From the NCBI GenBank assembly GCA_030549335.1, contig JAUKPH010000028.1, positions 2,108,001 through 2,172,000 on the forward strand: a DNA stretch of 64,000 nt. Reading direction: 5' to 3'. The notes beneath the pieces were generated by a model. It worked only from the letters and a program-made list of their open reading frames with translations. It searched no databases and was not told the DNA's origin. A program made the translations under genes and the position numbers. This document shows, one piece after another, positions 25,190 to 36,200 of the stretch (its first letter is position 1; the number at the start of each line of letters is the position of its first letter). The stretch comes from Pontederia crassipes (Eukaryota; Streptophyta; Magnoliopsida; Commelinales; Pontederiaceae).

Positions 25190-25720
25190 TAGCCCACCGT
25201 CAGGAAGTCGATCCGGCCGCCTACGGCAAGATCTAGCCGTCTGGCGCCGATCACGTAGCCGCCGGCCGCATCAAGCTGGCTGACAACTAGATCAGGTTGG
25301 CTGCGGACGGATCGGTCGCCTGGCGACAAATCAATGCGGCCGGCCAGATCAGGCCAACTGTCGGCTAATCAGGCTGCTTGATCCGGCTGCCAGGCGGCTT
25401 GTGAGCAGATTGCCTGGCGGCCTGATTCGCTGGCGGTCGATCTGGCACCCTGCGATCGGGTTCCGCCGCCCCATGAGGTTAGTTGCGGTCGGATCATGCC
25501 GCTAGCGATCGATCTGGCACCCCGACCAAATCCGACCGCCAGACGATCGATCCGGCCCCCATGGTCTGTCAGATCCGACCACCAGGCAGCCGATTCGACC
25601 CCCACGGCCAGCTCCCAGTATCAACCGATCCAACCCTCCGGGACCAAATCTGGTCCCCACGTCCAGATCCGGTCCCCCGTGACCAGATTCGATAGTCAGA
25701 CGACCGATCTGGCCCCCGAG
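25190..25720. repeat. GC-rich GATCCGGCCGCC-type array in CACTA 3' region
   Basis: Irregular units such as GATCCGGCCGCC, GATCTGGCACCC and GATCCGACCGCCAG follow one another for about 500 bases, then pass into a purine-rich stretch. Open frames across it are compositional. Same word family as at 18280-18500 and 31480-31870. Confidence 0.75.
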
Positions 25721-25818
25721 ATGGAGAGAGAGAGGGGAAGGGAGAGGGTCGTTGGCGGGTCATCGTCCGGGAGTTCATCGCGCCGACAAGATAGGAGAGG
25801 GAGAGAGAGAGGAGAGAA

Positions 25819-25819
<1 letters not shown>

Positions 25820-25873
<54 letters not shown>
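25820..25873. repeat. (AT)n microsatellite
   Basis: Perfect AT dinucleotide run within the CACTA element. Confidence 0.97.
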
Positions 25874-25874
<1 letters not shown>

Positions 25875-25929
25875 GTAGAAAGAAGAGAAAGCGGGAAGAC
25901 AAAAAAAAGCACCGGGAGTATTTTTAATT

Positions 25930-26390
25930 ACCGACATGATCGTTGAAAACTTTAAAAATATTAACAATATATATATTATGATATATATGATTATAATATT
26001 TAATTATTTTTTTAATTACTGACGGTCTAGACCATCGAAACTATCGACGGTTTTAACCGTCGATAATTATAATAATAAAATATTCCTTATATTATATTAT
26101 TATATAATATTTAGTTATTTTTTAAAATTACTGACGATCCAGACCGTCGAAAGTTCCGACGGTTCGAACTGTCACTAAATATATTAATAAAATACTACTT
26201 ATATTACATTATTTTTCACTTGCTAACGGTTATGAACGTCGGAATCGTCGGAAAATAAAATAATAGATTTGATAATTTATTATTTTTATTTTTGACGGTT
26301 ACAATTATCGAAAATTCTGATGAATACCTATCTGTTGCAAAGTGCGACGAATTTTGTTCCGTAAAAAATTACCCGTAGTCTAGTTACAGA
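25930..26390. repeat. CACTA 3' subterminal repeat zone
   Basis: Spaced CGACGGTTTTAACCGTCG-type units (for example near 26045 and 26155) in AT-rich DNA, up to the terminus at 26406. Counterpart of the zone at 17440-18020. Confidence 0.75.
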
Positions 26391-27228
26391 CGGTCAACTT
26401 GTAGTGTGATAATGTAATTTTGCATTACGTACGTCGCGGCTCTGTCCTTGGGGAGACTATTAATGTAATCACAAAGTCCATTTATTATAAAAAGAGAATA
26501 GATGTTCGAGTACGTATCTATGGCACTATATAGCATGTCTCAACAGAGAGATCTCTTACCCAATTTGTTTACTTCATTAATATTATATGCTTTGGAGGAC
26601 TTTTCCCTCTTAGGGCATGCATGTTTAGAATAATTAACTTGATCGATCACACGTACAAGGAGTTAAAAGAAAAAAAGTAATTAAAGTGTGCAGACCAAGT
26701 TCAATTAATCCGTGTTGTTACTGTTCATTAACAAAATGCCTGATTTATATATAATATATAGTATTTGTTGTCCCGGTCGTAGGTGATGATGGAACAGTTT
26801 GTCCACAATAAAAGATTAACTCTTATTTAAAATGAACATGCATAAAAAATAGTAATCAGACCTTTAGCTCAGAGAGCGGGAAAGTTTTTATCATATAAAA
26901 GGTATTTCTTAATTACCACCTACTATATATTGCTGCTAATACATATATCTAGTCGTTTAGCAACATATAAAGATTAAATATTACTACTAATACAATAGTT
27001 TAGTTATAATGCTAAGTTTTTAAAAATGTCTTTTTGTTTGATAGTCCATAAAAAAGATTTAAAGTTAAATTGAAGCTTTGATTTTGGATAATATGCATAG
27101 TATATTTATTAAAGTACATATAAAAGTAAACATACAGTTAGAGACAAAATTTTAAAGTTAATATATTTTTTAGACAATTGCTGAATGCACTGCTTTCTTA
27201 ACTTGTTTTTCTTGCAAATTTCGAAAGT

Positions 27229-27230
<2 letters not shown>

Positions 27231-27273
<43 letters not shown>
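27231..27273. repeat. (AT)n microsatellite
   Basis: Perfect AT dinucleotide run. Confidence 0.95.
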
Positions 27274-27277
<4 letters not shown>

Positions 27278-28032
27278 GTGCATATATTATTAGTAGTCTA
27301 TCATGAAAGTCATCAATATTTTTTTGTTAAAACTTTGTCTATTAATCCGAAGTTCGTTTTTAACTAAAATATAATCAAATTAAGAAATGAGGTAATGGAA
27401 TAAATTTGGAAGAGTTTAGGATAAGATAAAAAAATAGAGGTTAAAAAAAATGTAAAGTAAACTAAAGGATAAAAAGATTTAAAAAGAAAGATTGAGGATG
27501 AAGTAGAGATCTCTATTTTGTGTTAGTTTCTAGACAAAAACAGTCCAGGGATCGCCAAGGTCTTGCAGTAGTCAAGATGAAATCAGCCACAAAAGTTGCC
27601 TGAGATTTTTCTTTTATTTCTTTCTCTTACGAATTTAATGTCTGTGCAGTCTGAGATTCGATATTTTCCATTAATTGTTGGAATATGGGATATAATGTTG
27701 ATTTGGAACAATGTCATATGTATTATATTCCAATGAGATCTTTATTCAGGATTCGGATTGCTGAAAATAAAGAAATATTGTCGTATATAGTTCAATAGTT
27801 CAATAACTCTTGAGCTGTCCGAGAGGTCAGTGATTAATTAATTCAGCGGTCATTAATTAATCCTAGTCTTATTTATCATTAATGTCTTTGAAATGTTTTC
27901 GACCAATTGATAAATATTGCAACCAACCATTCTTTGCGTGGAAGCTGCACGCTTCCTCTCAACGGAGAAAAGTATATGTATCACACAAATTAAGCATTAT
28001 TATCAAGCACGCCAACAAAAGGCACGCCCTTC

Positions 28033-28097
<65 letters not shown>

Positions 28098-28134
28098 ATA
28101 TATATATCTATCTATCTATATATATATATATATT
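28033..28134. repeat. (TA)n microsatellite with TATC interruptions
   Basis: TA run interrupted by CTATC units. Frames of repeating Ile-Tyr across it are artefacts. Confidence 0.95.
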
Positions 28135-28546
28135 AACAAATAAATGTTTGACTAAAATTTTCTTTTCTGTTCAAATTTCCAATACCTACAACAACGACAA
28201 CAACAAAATACTGTGTAGGTTGCTTTCATTTTTGTGGTGAATGTAATTATGCCCTATAGATCTCCTGCTTAAATTAATTCGATTGTATGCATCACTAATA
28301 AATATAAACAGGAACGTAGTTTGGTTCCTTCCATATGCAGACAGCTTACCAAAGCTAATTAATCAAAGGTACCACCAACTCGAACTTTTTTTTCTCATGC
28401 ATCGCTATCCTTTACTTGTATCTATCTATTCCACCATGTCTCTTTCTCTCTCCAAATTTCCACGACAGCAACAGCTCCTCCTATACATCTCGACCTTAGT
28501 TCCTAAATCTTTAGCTACCGTGTCGTACTGTAATTAATTAACTTAG

Positions 28547-29296
28547 CTAAAGATCTTGGTACTGGTTGAAGAGTTCCCAGTACGCAGAAGGAGAAGGTAC
28601 AACAGGAGTTGAGAAGAGGTTACTAGGGCTATGCAGGAAGTTGCTGTCCAAAAAGCTTCTGTTAATGGCCTGCATGGCCGGGCTGATATCTTGGAAGAAG
28701 TTAATCTGGTTTTGATTCGACAAGGACGAGAACAAGTTAGGCGAGATGGATGGCAGCGACGATGGCACCGGGGACAAGATGCCTGCGGATGCACCCGTTC
28801 GATCCGGCGACGTCATCCCACTGCCGTCGACCATCCGTAGCTGCTCGGCCCCCATCGAAAAGCCAGGGTCTCGGCTTCTATGGCGATCTCCATCCCACGC
28901 TCTATTCTCGTACGTCGCAAGACGGGCGGCAGGCGACAGCCCTCCGGCGGATGCGTCGGCTCGCGGGGAAAGGACGTGGTCACCGCTGGAGGATGGAGGG
29001 ATCGCAGCAGCGGCCGACGAAGATGACGCCCAGCCGGTGAGACGTTGCACCAGGGACATAAACTCGCTGGGCTTGACGTGGATGGCCTTCGGTGAGACGT
29101 CGTAGATTATGATCGGAAGCCGCTGCTGCACCGGCGCCTTCAGTGTCGGCTGCCGCTCATGCGGCCGCTGCGGTGCCACTGGCGGCTTCTTTATCTTGTA
29201 GGAATCCTTCCGGACATTGAGAGGAGTCGGCCGGGGCCCTTGGAGCTCTCGCTTCGGCGGCGGCGGCCGCCCAGAGGGGAGATCCGTATGATCCAT
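28547..29296 (-). CDS. VQ-motif protein, MKS1-like
   Basis: Intronless, 249 residues from the ATG at 29296. The VQ core FMSLVQRLTG is at residues 79-88 (FxxxVQxLTG signature). Upstream are a PRPTPLNVRKDSYKIKKPP block and IIIYDVSPKAIHVKP, both typical of the MKS1/VQ21 subgroup. The Ser/Pro-rich C-terminus contains several SP dipeptides of the kind phosphorylated by MAP kinases. Family knowledge: VQ proteins are nuclear partners of WRKY factors, and MKS1 is an MPK4 substrate in defence signalling. An in-frame ATG at 29320 would add eight residues, but the minus-strand TATA box at 29349-29355 places initiation at about 29320, so 29296 is preferred. The partner in this species is unknown. Confidence 0.92.
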   Translation of the reverse strand: MDHTDLPSGRPPPPKRELQGPRPTPLNVRKDSYKIKKPPVAPQRPHERQPTLKAPVQQRLPIIIYDVSPKAIHVKPSEFMSLVQRLTGWASSSSAAAAIPPSSSGDHVLSPRADASAGGLSPAARLATYENRAWDGDRHRSRDPGFSMGAEQLRMVDGSGMTSPDRTGASAGILSPVPSSLPSISPNLFSSLSNQNQINFFQDISPAMQAINRSFLDSNFLHSPSNLFSTPVVPSPSAYWELFNQYQDL

Positions 29297-29348
29297 CTGC
29301 GCACTACGATCCAGAATCATATGCGGTCAAATAAGCGAACGAGGGTGC

Positions 29349-29355
29349 TTTTATA
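29349..29355 (-). promoter_or_regulatory. TATA box of the VQ gene
   Basis: On the minus strand CTATAAAAGCACC lies about 55 bases before the ATG at 29296. This is the main reason for choosing that start. Confidence 0.65.
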
Positions 29356-29364
29356 GATATGCAA

Positions 29365-31331
29365 AACAAGAACGAAAGCAAGCTACGTAAACGACGACTC
29401 CGTAAAGATACAATTTTTATAAGGCAACACCACCACCTTTTTTTTTAATAAACAAAATTATCGATCCAAACTTAGTCAATGTCCGTGATCGAGTGGCTAA
29501 TCATAAATGATACGATAACAACAAAAGCACCTATTGTAAGTTTGTAACAGCACCTTTCCGGGCGTTAGACTACACCTAATGGAGGAATCAATCTAAAAGA
29601 AACAAAAAAAATTCTCTAGAAAAACACAAAAAAGAATGGACAAAACCTCACCTTGTTGACCTCGTCTCCATGTCTCCGTGTTCCGGACGTGACAGCCGAT
29701 CGTTCGCCTGCTTCTCGGAAAGCGTCAAGTTCAAAAAGCGTGTGGGATTTCGTGCGAGGATTCGCTGTGGAACGGAGAGAGAGACGAAAGACCTGTTGGC
29801 CGATACGTTGACGTGTCGGGCCGCGATAGGCTTCGCTCGGTCTTCTGCTGCTAGGATCTCGCAAGGGAGCGCCAGGTCACGGAAGGAATTGGTTTAGGGG
29901 ACGGAGAGCAACCTGATCGAGAGCGTCCGATTGAGTCAAGTTGCCAGTCAACTTTCAAGACATGGTCCGAGTATTGAATTAATCCAATTCTTCTAGTATA
30001 ATTATATTTCTATATTCTTCTGTTGGGGAGAGAATTTATGTTAAATAAATTAAGCTATTTTCACCACAAACTTTATTCTTTTCCCTTTTTTTCTTAGTAT
30101 AAGGTTTTCAATCTAACTATCAAACCATAGTTTAAACAATGAGTTTAATTATAGGCGTCTTAAGTAAAATCTTTATTTCATGTTATATGATCATACATAT
30201 AGAACTAGCTATAGTCATATTATTATACATATCATTTGTTTTTTTAAATCTTATACTACATTATAATTTAGAAGATCCTTAAAGATGAACAATATTAAAA
30301 CTAATTACTTAGTTACTCTAGTAAACCTCAACCACAAAAAATAATTAATTATTTTGATAAAATTAGTTTTGTGGATAACAACAAATATTGTTAAAAAGAT
30401 ATATGAACAAATCAAATAAAAGTGCTGACCTTCATTTTCAAAGGTATTGTCATTCTTATCTTTGTTTTCTTTACATAGGTCGAACATCAGTCCTAAACAT
30501 TTTGGTGTTGGAGTGTGGTAACTATTTAACTAAAGGATTTCTGTTTTATATCTTGAGCTGAGTTGAACAACTTAGTTAAAAATTGATAACTAGCTAACTT
30601 AATCTAAACAATTATGATAATAATGATATCTACCTATATAGATAAGATCTTAACATGAAAATAAATATGAAACATACTAATTAAGTTTAGAAAAGTACCA
30701 GGTACCTCCCGTAAGCTTATCATCAATACTCTTTTCAATAATGATTCATCCAAGTAAGGGAGAGGACTATGGGAGGGTGTTCAACTTTCCAAATGAGAGG
30801 CAAGCATGTCCCGTCTCACTTCATCTTTTGGGTCTACTAATATTGATAATTCAACATTTGATATCAGCAATAGGTAAAAGAATGTAGTCTTGGTCAATTC
30901 TTTCGGGTATTAATTTAAATATGCAATTAATTGGAATTATAATAAGGGATGATCAATTTAGTAATTAGTAAAATTCAGTAAAAATTAAAAAATTCACTAA
31001 AATTTGGTAAAATCGGATATGAATAAGAAATCAAGGTTACAATTATGATGATCATAATATAAGTTGAGTTAAATAAGAATAATTATGATAATAAGCTATT
31101 AGATGCATTTCAGTGAAAAAAAAATCAAAGTTGTATGTTTAAGAATACTTCATGACCTGAATGTAATTCAGTGAAAGATGTAGTCGGATCCATTTCCTCT
31201 CTAATTTATTCATGCAAAAAAAAGATATTAGTTATCCATAGGCTTGGATTCCCTCCCAAGAAACGTCATGATGTCAGCTAGGGAATTTATAGAGATTTGA
31301 TAGCTTGAGCACTTCCTTAGTTAAATCTTCT
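29365..31331. other. VQ gene promoter region and gene-free DNA
   Basis: The first 600 bases upstream of the VQ gene contain several TTGAC/GTCAA cores (near 29657, 29806 and 29934-29955), the W-box core bound by WRKY factors. Such cores are frequent by chance, so this is only suggestive. Open frames at 29616-29897 overlap on both strands and match nothing recognisable. The rest is AT-rich. Confidence 0.4.
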
Positions 31332-31479
31332 ATAGTAAGTAGGGCAGAGCAAACTCTGGACCGGGTCCGGATTTCAGCGGACCTAGTTCCGACCTGAATT
31401 ATGCCGGGTCAAAATTTTTTTGATCCGGTACTGAACCCGAACCTGGCCGGATCCGGTTCTGAGTCGGATCCGACAATCT

Positions 31480-31870
31480 GGGAAAATCATCGAGATTGTG
31501 GCCGGGAATGAACAGTGTGGCCAGATCTGGTGCCTGCGACCGGATCGGCGCACCTGGGGTCGATCCGCTGCCAGGCACTTGGATCGGCCGCCTGGCGCCC
31601 AGATCCGGCCTCCAGGCGGCCAAATCCGGCCGCTAGCGCCCGGATCTGGCCACCAAGCGGCCAGATCTGGCCGGATCCGACCGCTGGCGGCCGGATCGGC
31701 CACTGGCGCGGCCAGATCCGGTCGCCTGATCCGACTGCTGGCGATCGGATCTTGCCGCGATCTGGCCGCGCCAGTCGCCGATCTGACCGCCAGACGGCCG
31801 GATCTGACCGCTAGGCGGCTGGATTAGTCGCGCCAGTGGCCGATCCGGCCGCCCAGGCTGCCGGAGTAGA
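31480..31870. repeat. GC-rich GATCYGGCCGCC short-period array
   Basis: About 400 bases of irregular GGCCGGATCTGGCCGC-like units. Open frames on both strands reflect base composition. The array then passes into a GAGAGA-rich stretch, the same order as in the CACTA 3' region. Confidence 0.75.
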
Positions 31871-32058
31871 GAGAGAGATCGAGAGAGTCAGGAGAGGGGG
31901 AGGATGGCCAGAGTTGAGAGAATGGCCGTCCTCGCCGCCGCCGTGAGAGAGAGGGAGAAGGAGAGGACGAGATTACGAGGCATCGTGGCGTGTGAGCGTG
32001 AGAGAGATGGGAGAGCGAAAGAGAATCGTGAAATGAGAGAAATGAGTGTGAGTGAGGT

Positions 32059-32067
32059 TTATATATT
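32059..32067 (-). promoter_or_regulatory. possible minus-strand TATA box in the hAT-like element
   Basis: Minus-strand TATATAAACC is followed by a CT-rich leader-like stretch and then the GC-rich array. It might start a non-coding transcript; no protein was recognised. Confidence 0.3.
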
Positions 32068-32334
32068 AAAAAATAAATCGGGTCAGGTTCGGGTCGGGTA
32101 TCTGCACTGCAGACCCGGTTCTGACCTAAAACCTGACGGATTTTTCACCAGTTAGACCCGATCCCGATCTGGATCTTACCCGCGCCGAGTTTTTTTACCC
32201 GATTTTCCGGGTCGGTGCAGTCCGGGTCGACCAGCCGGACCGTGCTCAGGGTTAATAGTAAGGTTGTACAATTTTAGTATTTAACCATTAACTTTGAAAA
32301 TATTGAGTTTTCACTCTCGAAATCCACAACTCTA

Positions 32335-33062
32335 AAAGGGTAAACTTGTGGACTTTAAATGGACATAACCATCTGATTTTCAGTTTTTCAGGAAACAATT
32401 TAAGACTTAAGTTGTACAATAAAACTAAGTCTCTTTCCTTGAATTTCTTTTTTCAGAACTTCGTTGTCATGCCACTTTTTTTGTTCTCTCTTTGTACAAT
32501 TCAGAATTGTGATAAGCATTGAGTTTGATTTCATCCAACTCATCCAGCTGAAGTAATCTTTTTTGAACTCAATTAGCAAATGACATGTTTTTCATAAATC
32601 AACTTACAAGAAGATACACCAATTGAAGACTTATAAGTTGTTCTATAAGTTCATAGAGCATCGCTCAGTTTACTGCTCCAATGTTTTCTAAATAATGAGT
32701 CAATCTTCTCTAAAATGATTTTAATTTCCTTATTTGATATTTTAGATTGGCCATTGATTTATGGATGATAAGGTGTTGAGATCTTATGTTTAACTCCATA
32801 CTTGTTCAGAAGGTTTTCAAAATTCATTTCAATAAAATGACTTCCTCCATACTGATAACCACTCTTGGATCTCCAAAACTTATGAAAGTGATATCTTTAA
32901 ATCCACTTGGATACTTATATAGTTGATAGTCAATAAGATGAATTTGTATTCAAATGAACTCAAAAAGGGGCACATGTAATCAATTCCCCATATATCAAAT
33001 ATTTCAACTTCCAAATTTCATTTTGGAGCATTTCATTTCTTCTCTAAATAGTTCTTGCTCTT
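32335..33062 (-). pseudogene. Ty3/gypsy integrase fragment
   Basis: On the minus strand the integrase core of plant gypsy polyproteins is readable with interruptions: WGIDYMCPFLSSF, then FENLLNKYGVKHKISTPYHP and INGQSKISNKEIK, ALWTYRTTYK-like and ELYKERTKKWHDN segments. The pattern 'HLxxxxYHPQxxGQ...SNREIK' belongs to retroviral-type integrases of Athila/OTA-like elements. There are in-frame stops, including one at the position of the usual YHPQ glutamine, and frameshifts. Reverse transcriptase and protease are not present nearby. Dead remnant. Confidence 0.8.
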
Positions 33063-33148
33063 TCACATATATCATATTTCTTCACATATAGAGCCATTAG
33101 CATCGCCCCTAAATTCGAGCCCGAATTTTATTTTTAAGAGGTTTATAA

Positions 33149-35668
33149 TGTAACGCTCGAGCCAATAATAACAAAAAATATTAAAGTTAATCAAAAGATA
33201 AAAATTTGATTTTAGTTAAGGGAATATAAAACTAAATCGAAGGAGGAGTCTAATGGAAAGTTATAACCAACATTTCCTACCTATATACACTTTTCTCTCA
33301 ACAAAACCTCCTTTAACCCTAGTCGTTGTGCCTCTCTTGTCACAGACATGCTCCAAAAACAAACTTTATCTTTGCATAATCATGCATTTAATTAACATAT
33401 TAAGTTAGTTTAGATGTTCATTTAGTAATATTTTTATATAACAATTAATATTTCAATTAGAGCATAATGAGTATTGATAAATCTTATAAAGTAATTATAT
33501 AAGATTATTAGTAATAAATTATAAAATTTATAAATATTATAATATATATGTTTAAATATTATTAAGTAAGCTTAATTAGGGTTAAAATACCTATTTATAA
33601 TAAAAAATATGATTGGTCATCACTTAGGATTTCAAGCAGTGAAGCAGACAGACCAACAACTACTTAATGAGGCATTTTTTTGAATTGGCATATGATTTCA
33701 GAAAAATCCCAAAAAATAATATGCTATCTATGTTTATCCTTTCACAGCCAAAAAGTTACCAAAGGTAAAAATCGAGTGAATTAGACAGGAGAAATTCAGA
33801 AAGTCTACTATTACATGTGAGTTCTTGATTCGGAAATTGACCTTATGATTGAGATGTTTATTTCTTCGTGGTTTTAAATCCATAAATTCTAAACTTTTGT
33901 ATAGGTAATCCTTTCGAAGTTAGCTTTATATGATCACCATAATCATCTAAAACACATTTTATAGAGGAGGTTATGAAACAATCTTCACAGGTTGCTTGCT
34001 CTGTCCTGAGTTAGATACATGTTCACCTTATAAATTAGGGCACGAGTAGAATGATCCAAATTAGGGTTTGAAATTTAGATAATTTTAATTATACATTACA
34101 AGTGTTCAATGAGGGATGGAATCATCTTATTTGATATGGGGAGAAATGAATTTTTAATTTTGCATGGTCTCTTCTTTCAGGTTTTAGGACGTTGACATAA
34201 TATGAACCTAATTGATTATTTTTGCTATAATGGCATAGATTTAAATTCTAACGTTATTATGATGAAATAATACTAAAGCCTAATTTTTAGGAATATTAGG
34301 ATATAGTCAAATAAGCAAGTATTAAGAAAGATATAAATTATTCTTTAGTCACACACAGTTTACCAGAACGCAAATCATATGTCTAATTGTCTAAATCTTT
34401 ATGACTTACTCACTTGAAATTAGTTGATGATATTTGGGGATTGAAAAGTCTATTATGTCTAGTTTCTAATTTACATAAGATTTGCCCTTATGTAAGAACT
34501 TCATATGAGATGAAGTATACTCTACATGGAAATATTTTTAGGAACGTTGTTTGTAAGGTTAAAATAAAGTTTACTTCATATTGATATGTGATTATGACAT
34601 GTTACTTTGGTATTATGAAACTTCATGTGTTCATTGGTCATGTTGGTTGAAAGAAAAAAAATTTTGGGATCACATTCAATATGTATGATACTTTTGGGGC
34701 GTATATAGAGTGTCTTTGACCTTTGGGTTGCTCTGTGTGCACGTAGTAGCTTGTGTTATGGGATGCATATTTAAGACTCATGATTATGAAGCTCTAATTT
34801 AACTGTATGATACATGATCATGGAGAGATATGTATTGACCCATAATATGCCTACGTATTTGAGACTCGTGATTGTGAAGCTCTACTTAATTGTCTGACAC
34901 ATGACTATGAAGGGATACATATTGACTTATGACATGCTCTGCATATCTTAGACTCATTATTGTGAAGTTCTGCTTAACAGTATGACACATAATCATGGAG
35001 GGATACGTATTGACCCATGATGAGTATGTGCAATGACACATGTGTGAAGTTTTGATTATGAATATGATGATAACTTGAGTTACTTTATTTATGAGAAAGT
35101 TCATATGATTTGATAACATATATGTGTTATGCTTTCAATGTTTTCTCATGTGGAACAATATCATTATTTAAATATTGTATGGACTCATATTGTTCCTCTA
35201 TATTGTACTTTTATTTTACTCACTGAGCAAAAGATTGTTGCTCACAATGTCCTTTTAAATTTTTAAGACACTTGTAAGTTATCGAATTGAGTCGATTTGA
35301 AGCTTATTTTGCTGTCTATAGAAGATGTCGTATCACTTTTAGTTTCCCTTCATTTTTTTTGAAAGCATGCATGTAATAGATAAACATAGATATTGTAGTT
35401 AAGTTTATGAGAAACTTTGTAAGGTTGTATGGAACCTTGACATATGAGGTGTTATATGTGAGATGATTTGTGAAAAAAATAATGACAGTATCTGAACATT
35501 ATGTCTTACATCTTTTGATTAAAATTTGATGAGTATATATGCATCTCTTGGTAAATAACACAAGATAAGTAAGTGAGGAGGCTTTGCTAATTTTATTTTT
35601 AGAATTACTAAATAAAATTAAGAGATATAATATTTGGGATTAGAACTGTCTCGAAGTTGGGTGCGACA
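33149..35668 (+). mobile_element. probable long gypsy-type LTR
   Basis: TGTAACGCTCGAGCC starts just after AATTCGAGCCCGAA and TTTTTAAGAGG, a decayed polypurine-tract arrangement like that before 7887. The proposed end is GGGTGCGACA at 35668, giving TG..CA termini and 2520 bases. It is non-coding and contains an 88-base tandem repeat. The right boundary is less certain than the left. Confidence 0.45.
34805..35020 (+). repeat. about 88-bp tandem repeat, 2.5 units
   Basis: Units begin GTATGATACATGATCATGG (34805), GTCTGACACATGACTATGA (34892) and GTATGACACATAATCATGG (34980). Each continues with GTATTGACCCAT-like and GACTC..TGTGAAGCTCT-like words. A fourth, partial copy lies before 34805. Confidence 0.85.
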
Positions 35669-36200
35669 TCTCTTCTTTTTCCCTTTGTCTACATGAATTT
35701 TTAGACAACCAGAGCGCCGAGCATGCTGCTAATAATTGAAAACATCATCGGAAACATGCTGAAACACTAGGAGAAAATCAAGATAATGTAGCATCCATAA
35801 TATGACATTTTGTAGCATCTTCATGGACACTTTTTAATGGCCACTTTTCTCTAATCGTCCCCTCAGTTTTCCCCATCCGACGCAACCAGCAAAGACAAGG
35901 CACTAAGGATGAGACATGGTCAAAGTCGGAGAGCCTTTAGGGCAGCCAATGCGGAGAAAGAACTAGACAAAGAGGACCAATCAGGCAGAGACGCGCGATA
36001 GAGTTAGGTGGATCCTTGGATCAACCTTTGAATAAGTTTTAATAATAGATTTGTATGTTATTATGGTACAATTAGAGTTATAACATCGTCCCCTATCATC
36101 CATGATTCTTCATATGTGATTACTTTAATCCTAATAGGTTTGTTCCGATGAAACTACATTGAAATCGAGTAGCCAATGCCACTGTTTTCGTTTGGAGAAT
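35669..36200. other. gene-free junction sequence between repeats
   Basis: No coding region recognised; probably continuing repeat debris. Confidence 0.35.

Larger units (their letters stand above)
17418..26406 (+). mobile_element. CACTA (En/Spm) DNA transposon, decayed, about 9 kb
   Basis: Starts CACTACAAGAAAT and ends CAACTTGTAGTG, so both termini read CACTACAAG inward. TGA flanks both ends (17415-17417 and 26407-26409), the 3-base duplication expected of CACTA elements. Both subterminal zones are packed with GACGGTT..AACCGTC words in both orientations, as in En/Spm subterminal repeats. Internal sequence matches the TNP2-type transposase order and a second Transposase_24-like gene, both on + and both broken. 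A LINE tail and an additional CACTA terminus at 24798 lie inside. An alternative is two adjacent elements, the second being 24798-26406. Confidence 0.85.
24798..26406. mobile_element. internal CACTA terminus; possible nested non-autonomous element
   Basis: CACTACAAGAAAAATG at 24798 is a second left-end sequence of CACTA type, followed by its own GACGGTCGCAA/CGTCGAAA subterminal repeats. Paired with the right end at 26406 it would be a 1609-bp non-coding element. The 3-base flanks would be TAA and TGA, which differ by one base, so the nested interpretation is less clean than the 17418-26406 unit. Confidence 0.6.
26410..28540. other. gene-free AT-rich sequence
   Basis: No coding region recognised. 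It contains the two TA microsatellites listed separately. It is the 3' flank of the minus-strand VQ gene at its right end. Confidence 0.45.
31340..32254. mobile_element. hAT-like non-autonomous element with GC-rich body
   Basis: An exact 8-base direct repeat ATAGTAAG flanks the unit at 31332-31339 and 32255-32262. The ends are imperfect inverted repeats: TAGGGCAGAGCA against TAACCCTGAGCA. An 8-base duplication with TAGGG-type ends fits the hAT superfamily. The 915-bp interior is much richer in GC than its surroundings, contains GGGTC/GACCC words near both ends and a long GATCCGGCCGCC-type array in the middle, and encodes no transposase. Confidence 0.78.

Noticed and set aside
25569-25967. Open frames on both strands through the GC-rich array and AT microsatellite of the CACTA element
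   Set aside because: They encode low-complexity Arg/Pro or Ile-Tyr repeats, overlap in several frames at once and arise from composition.
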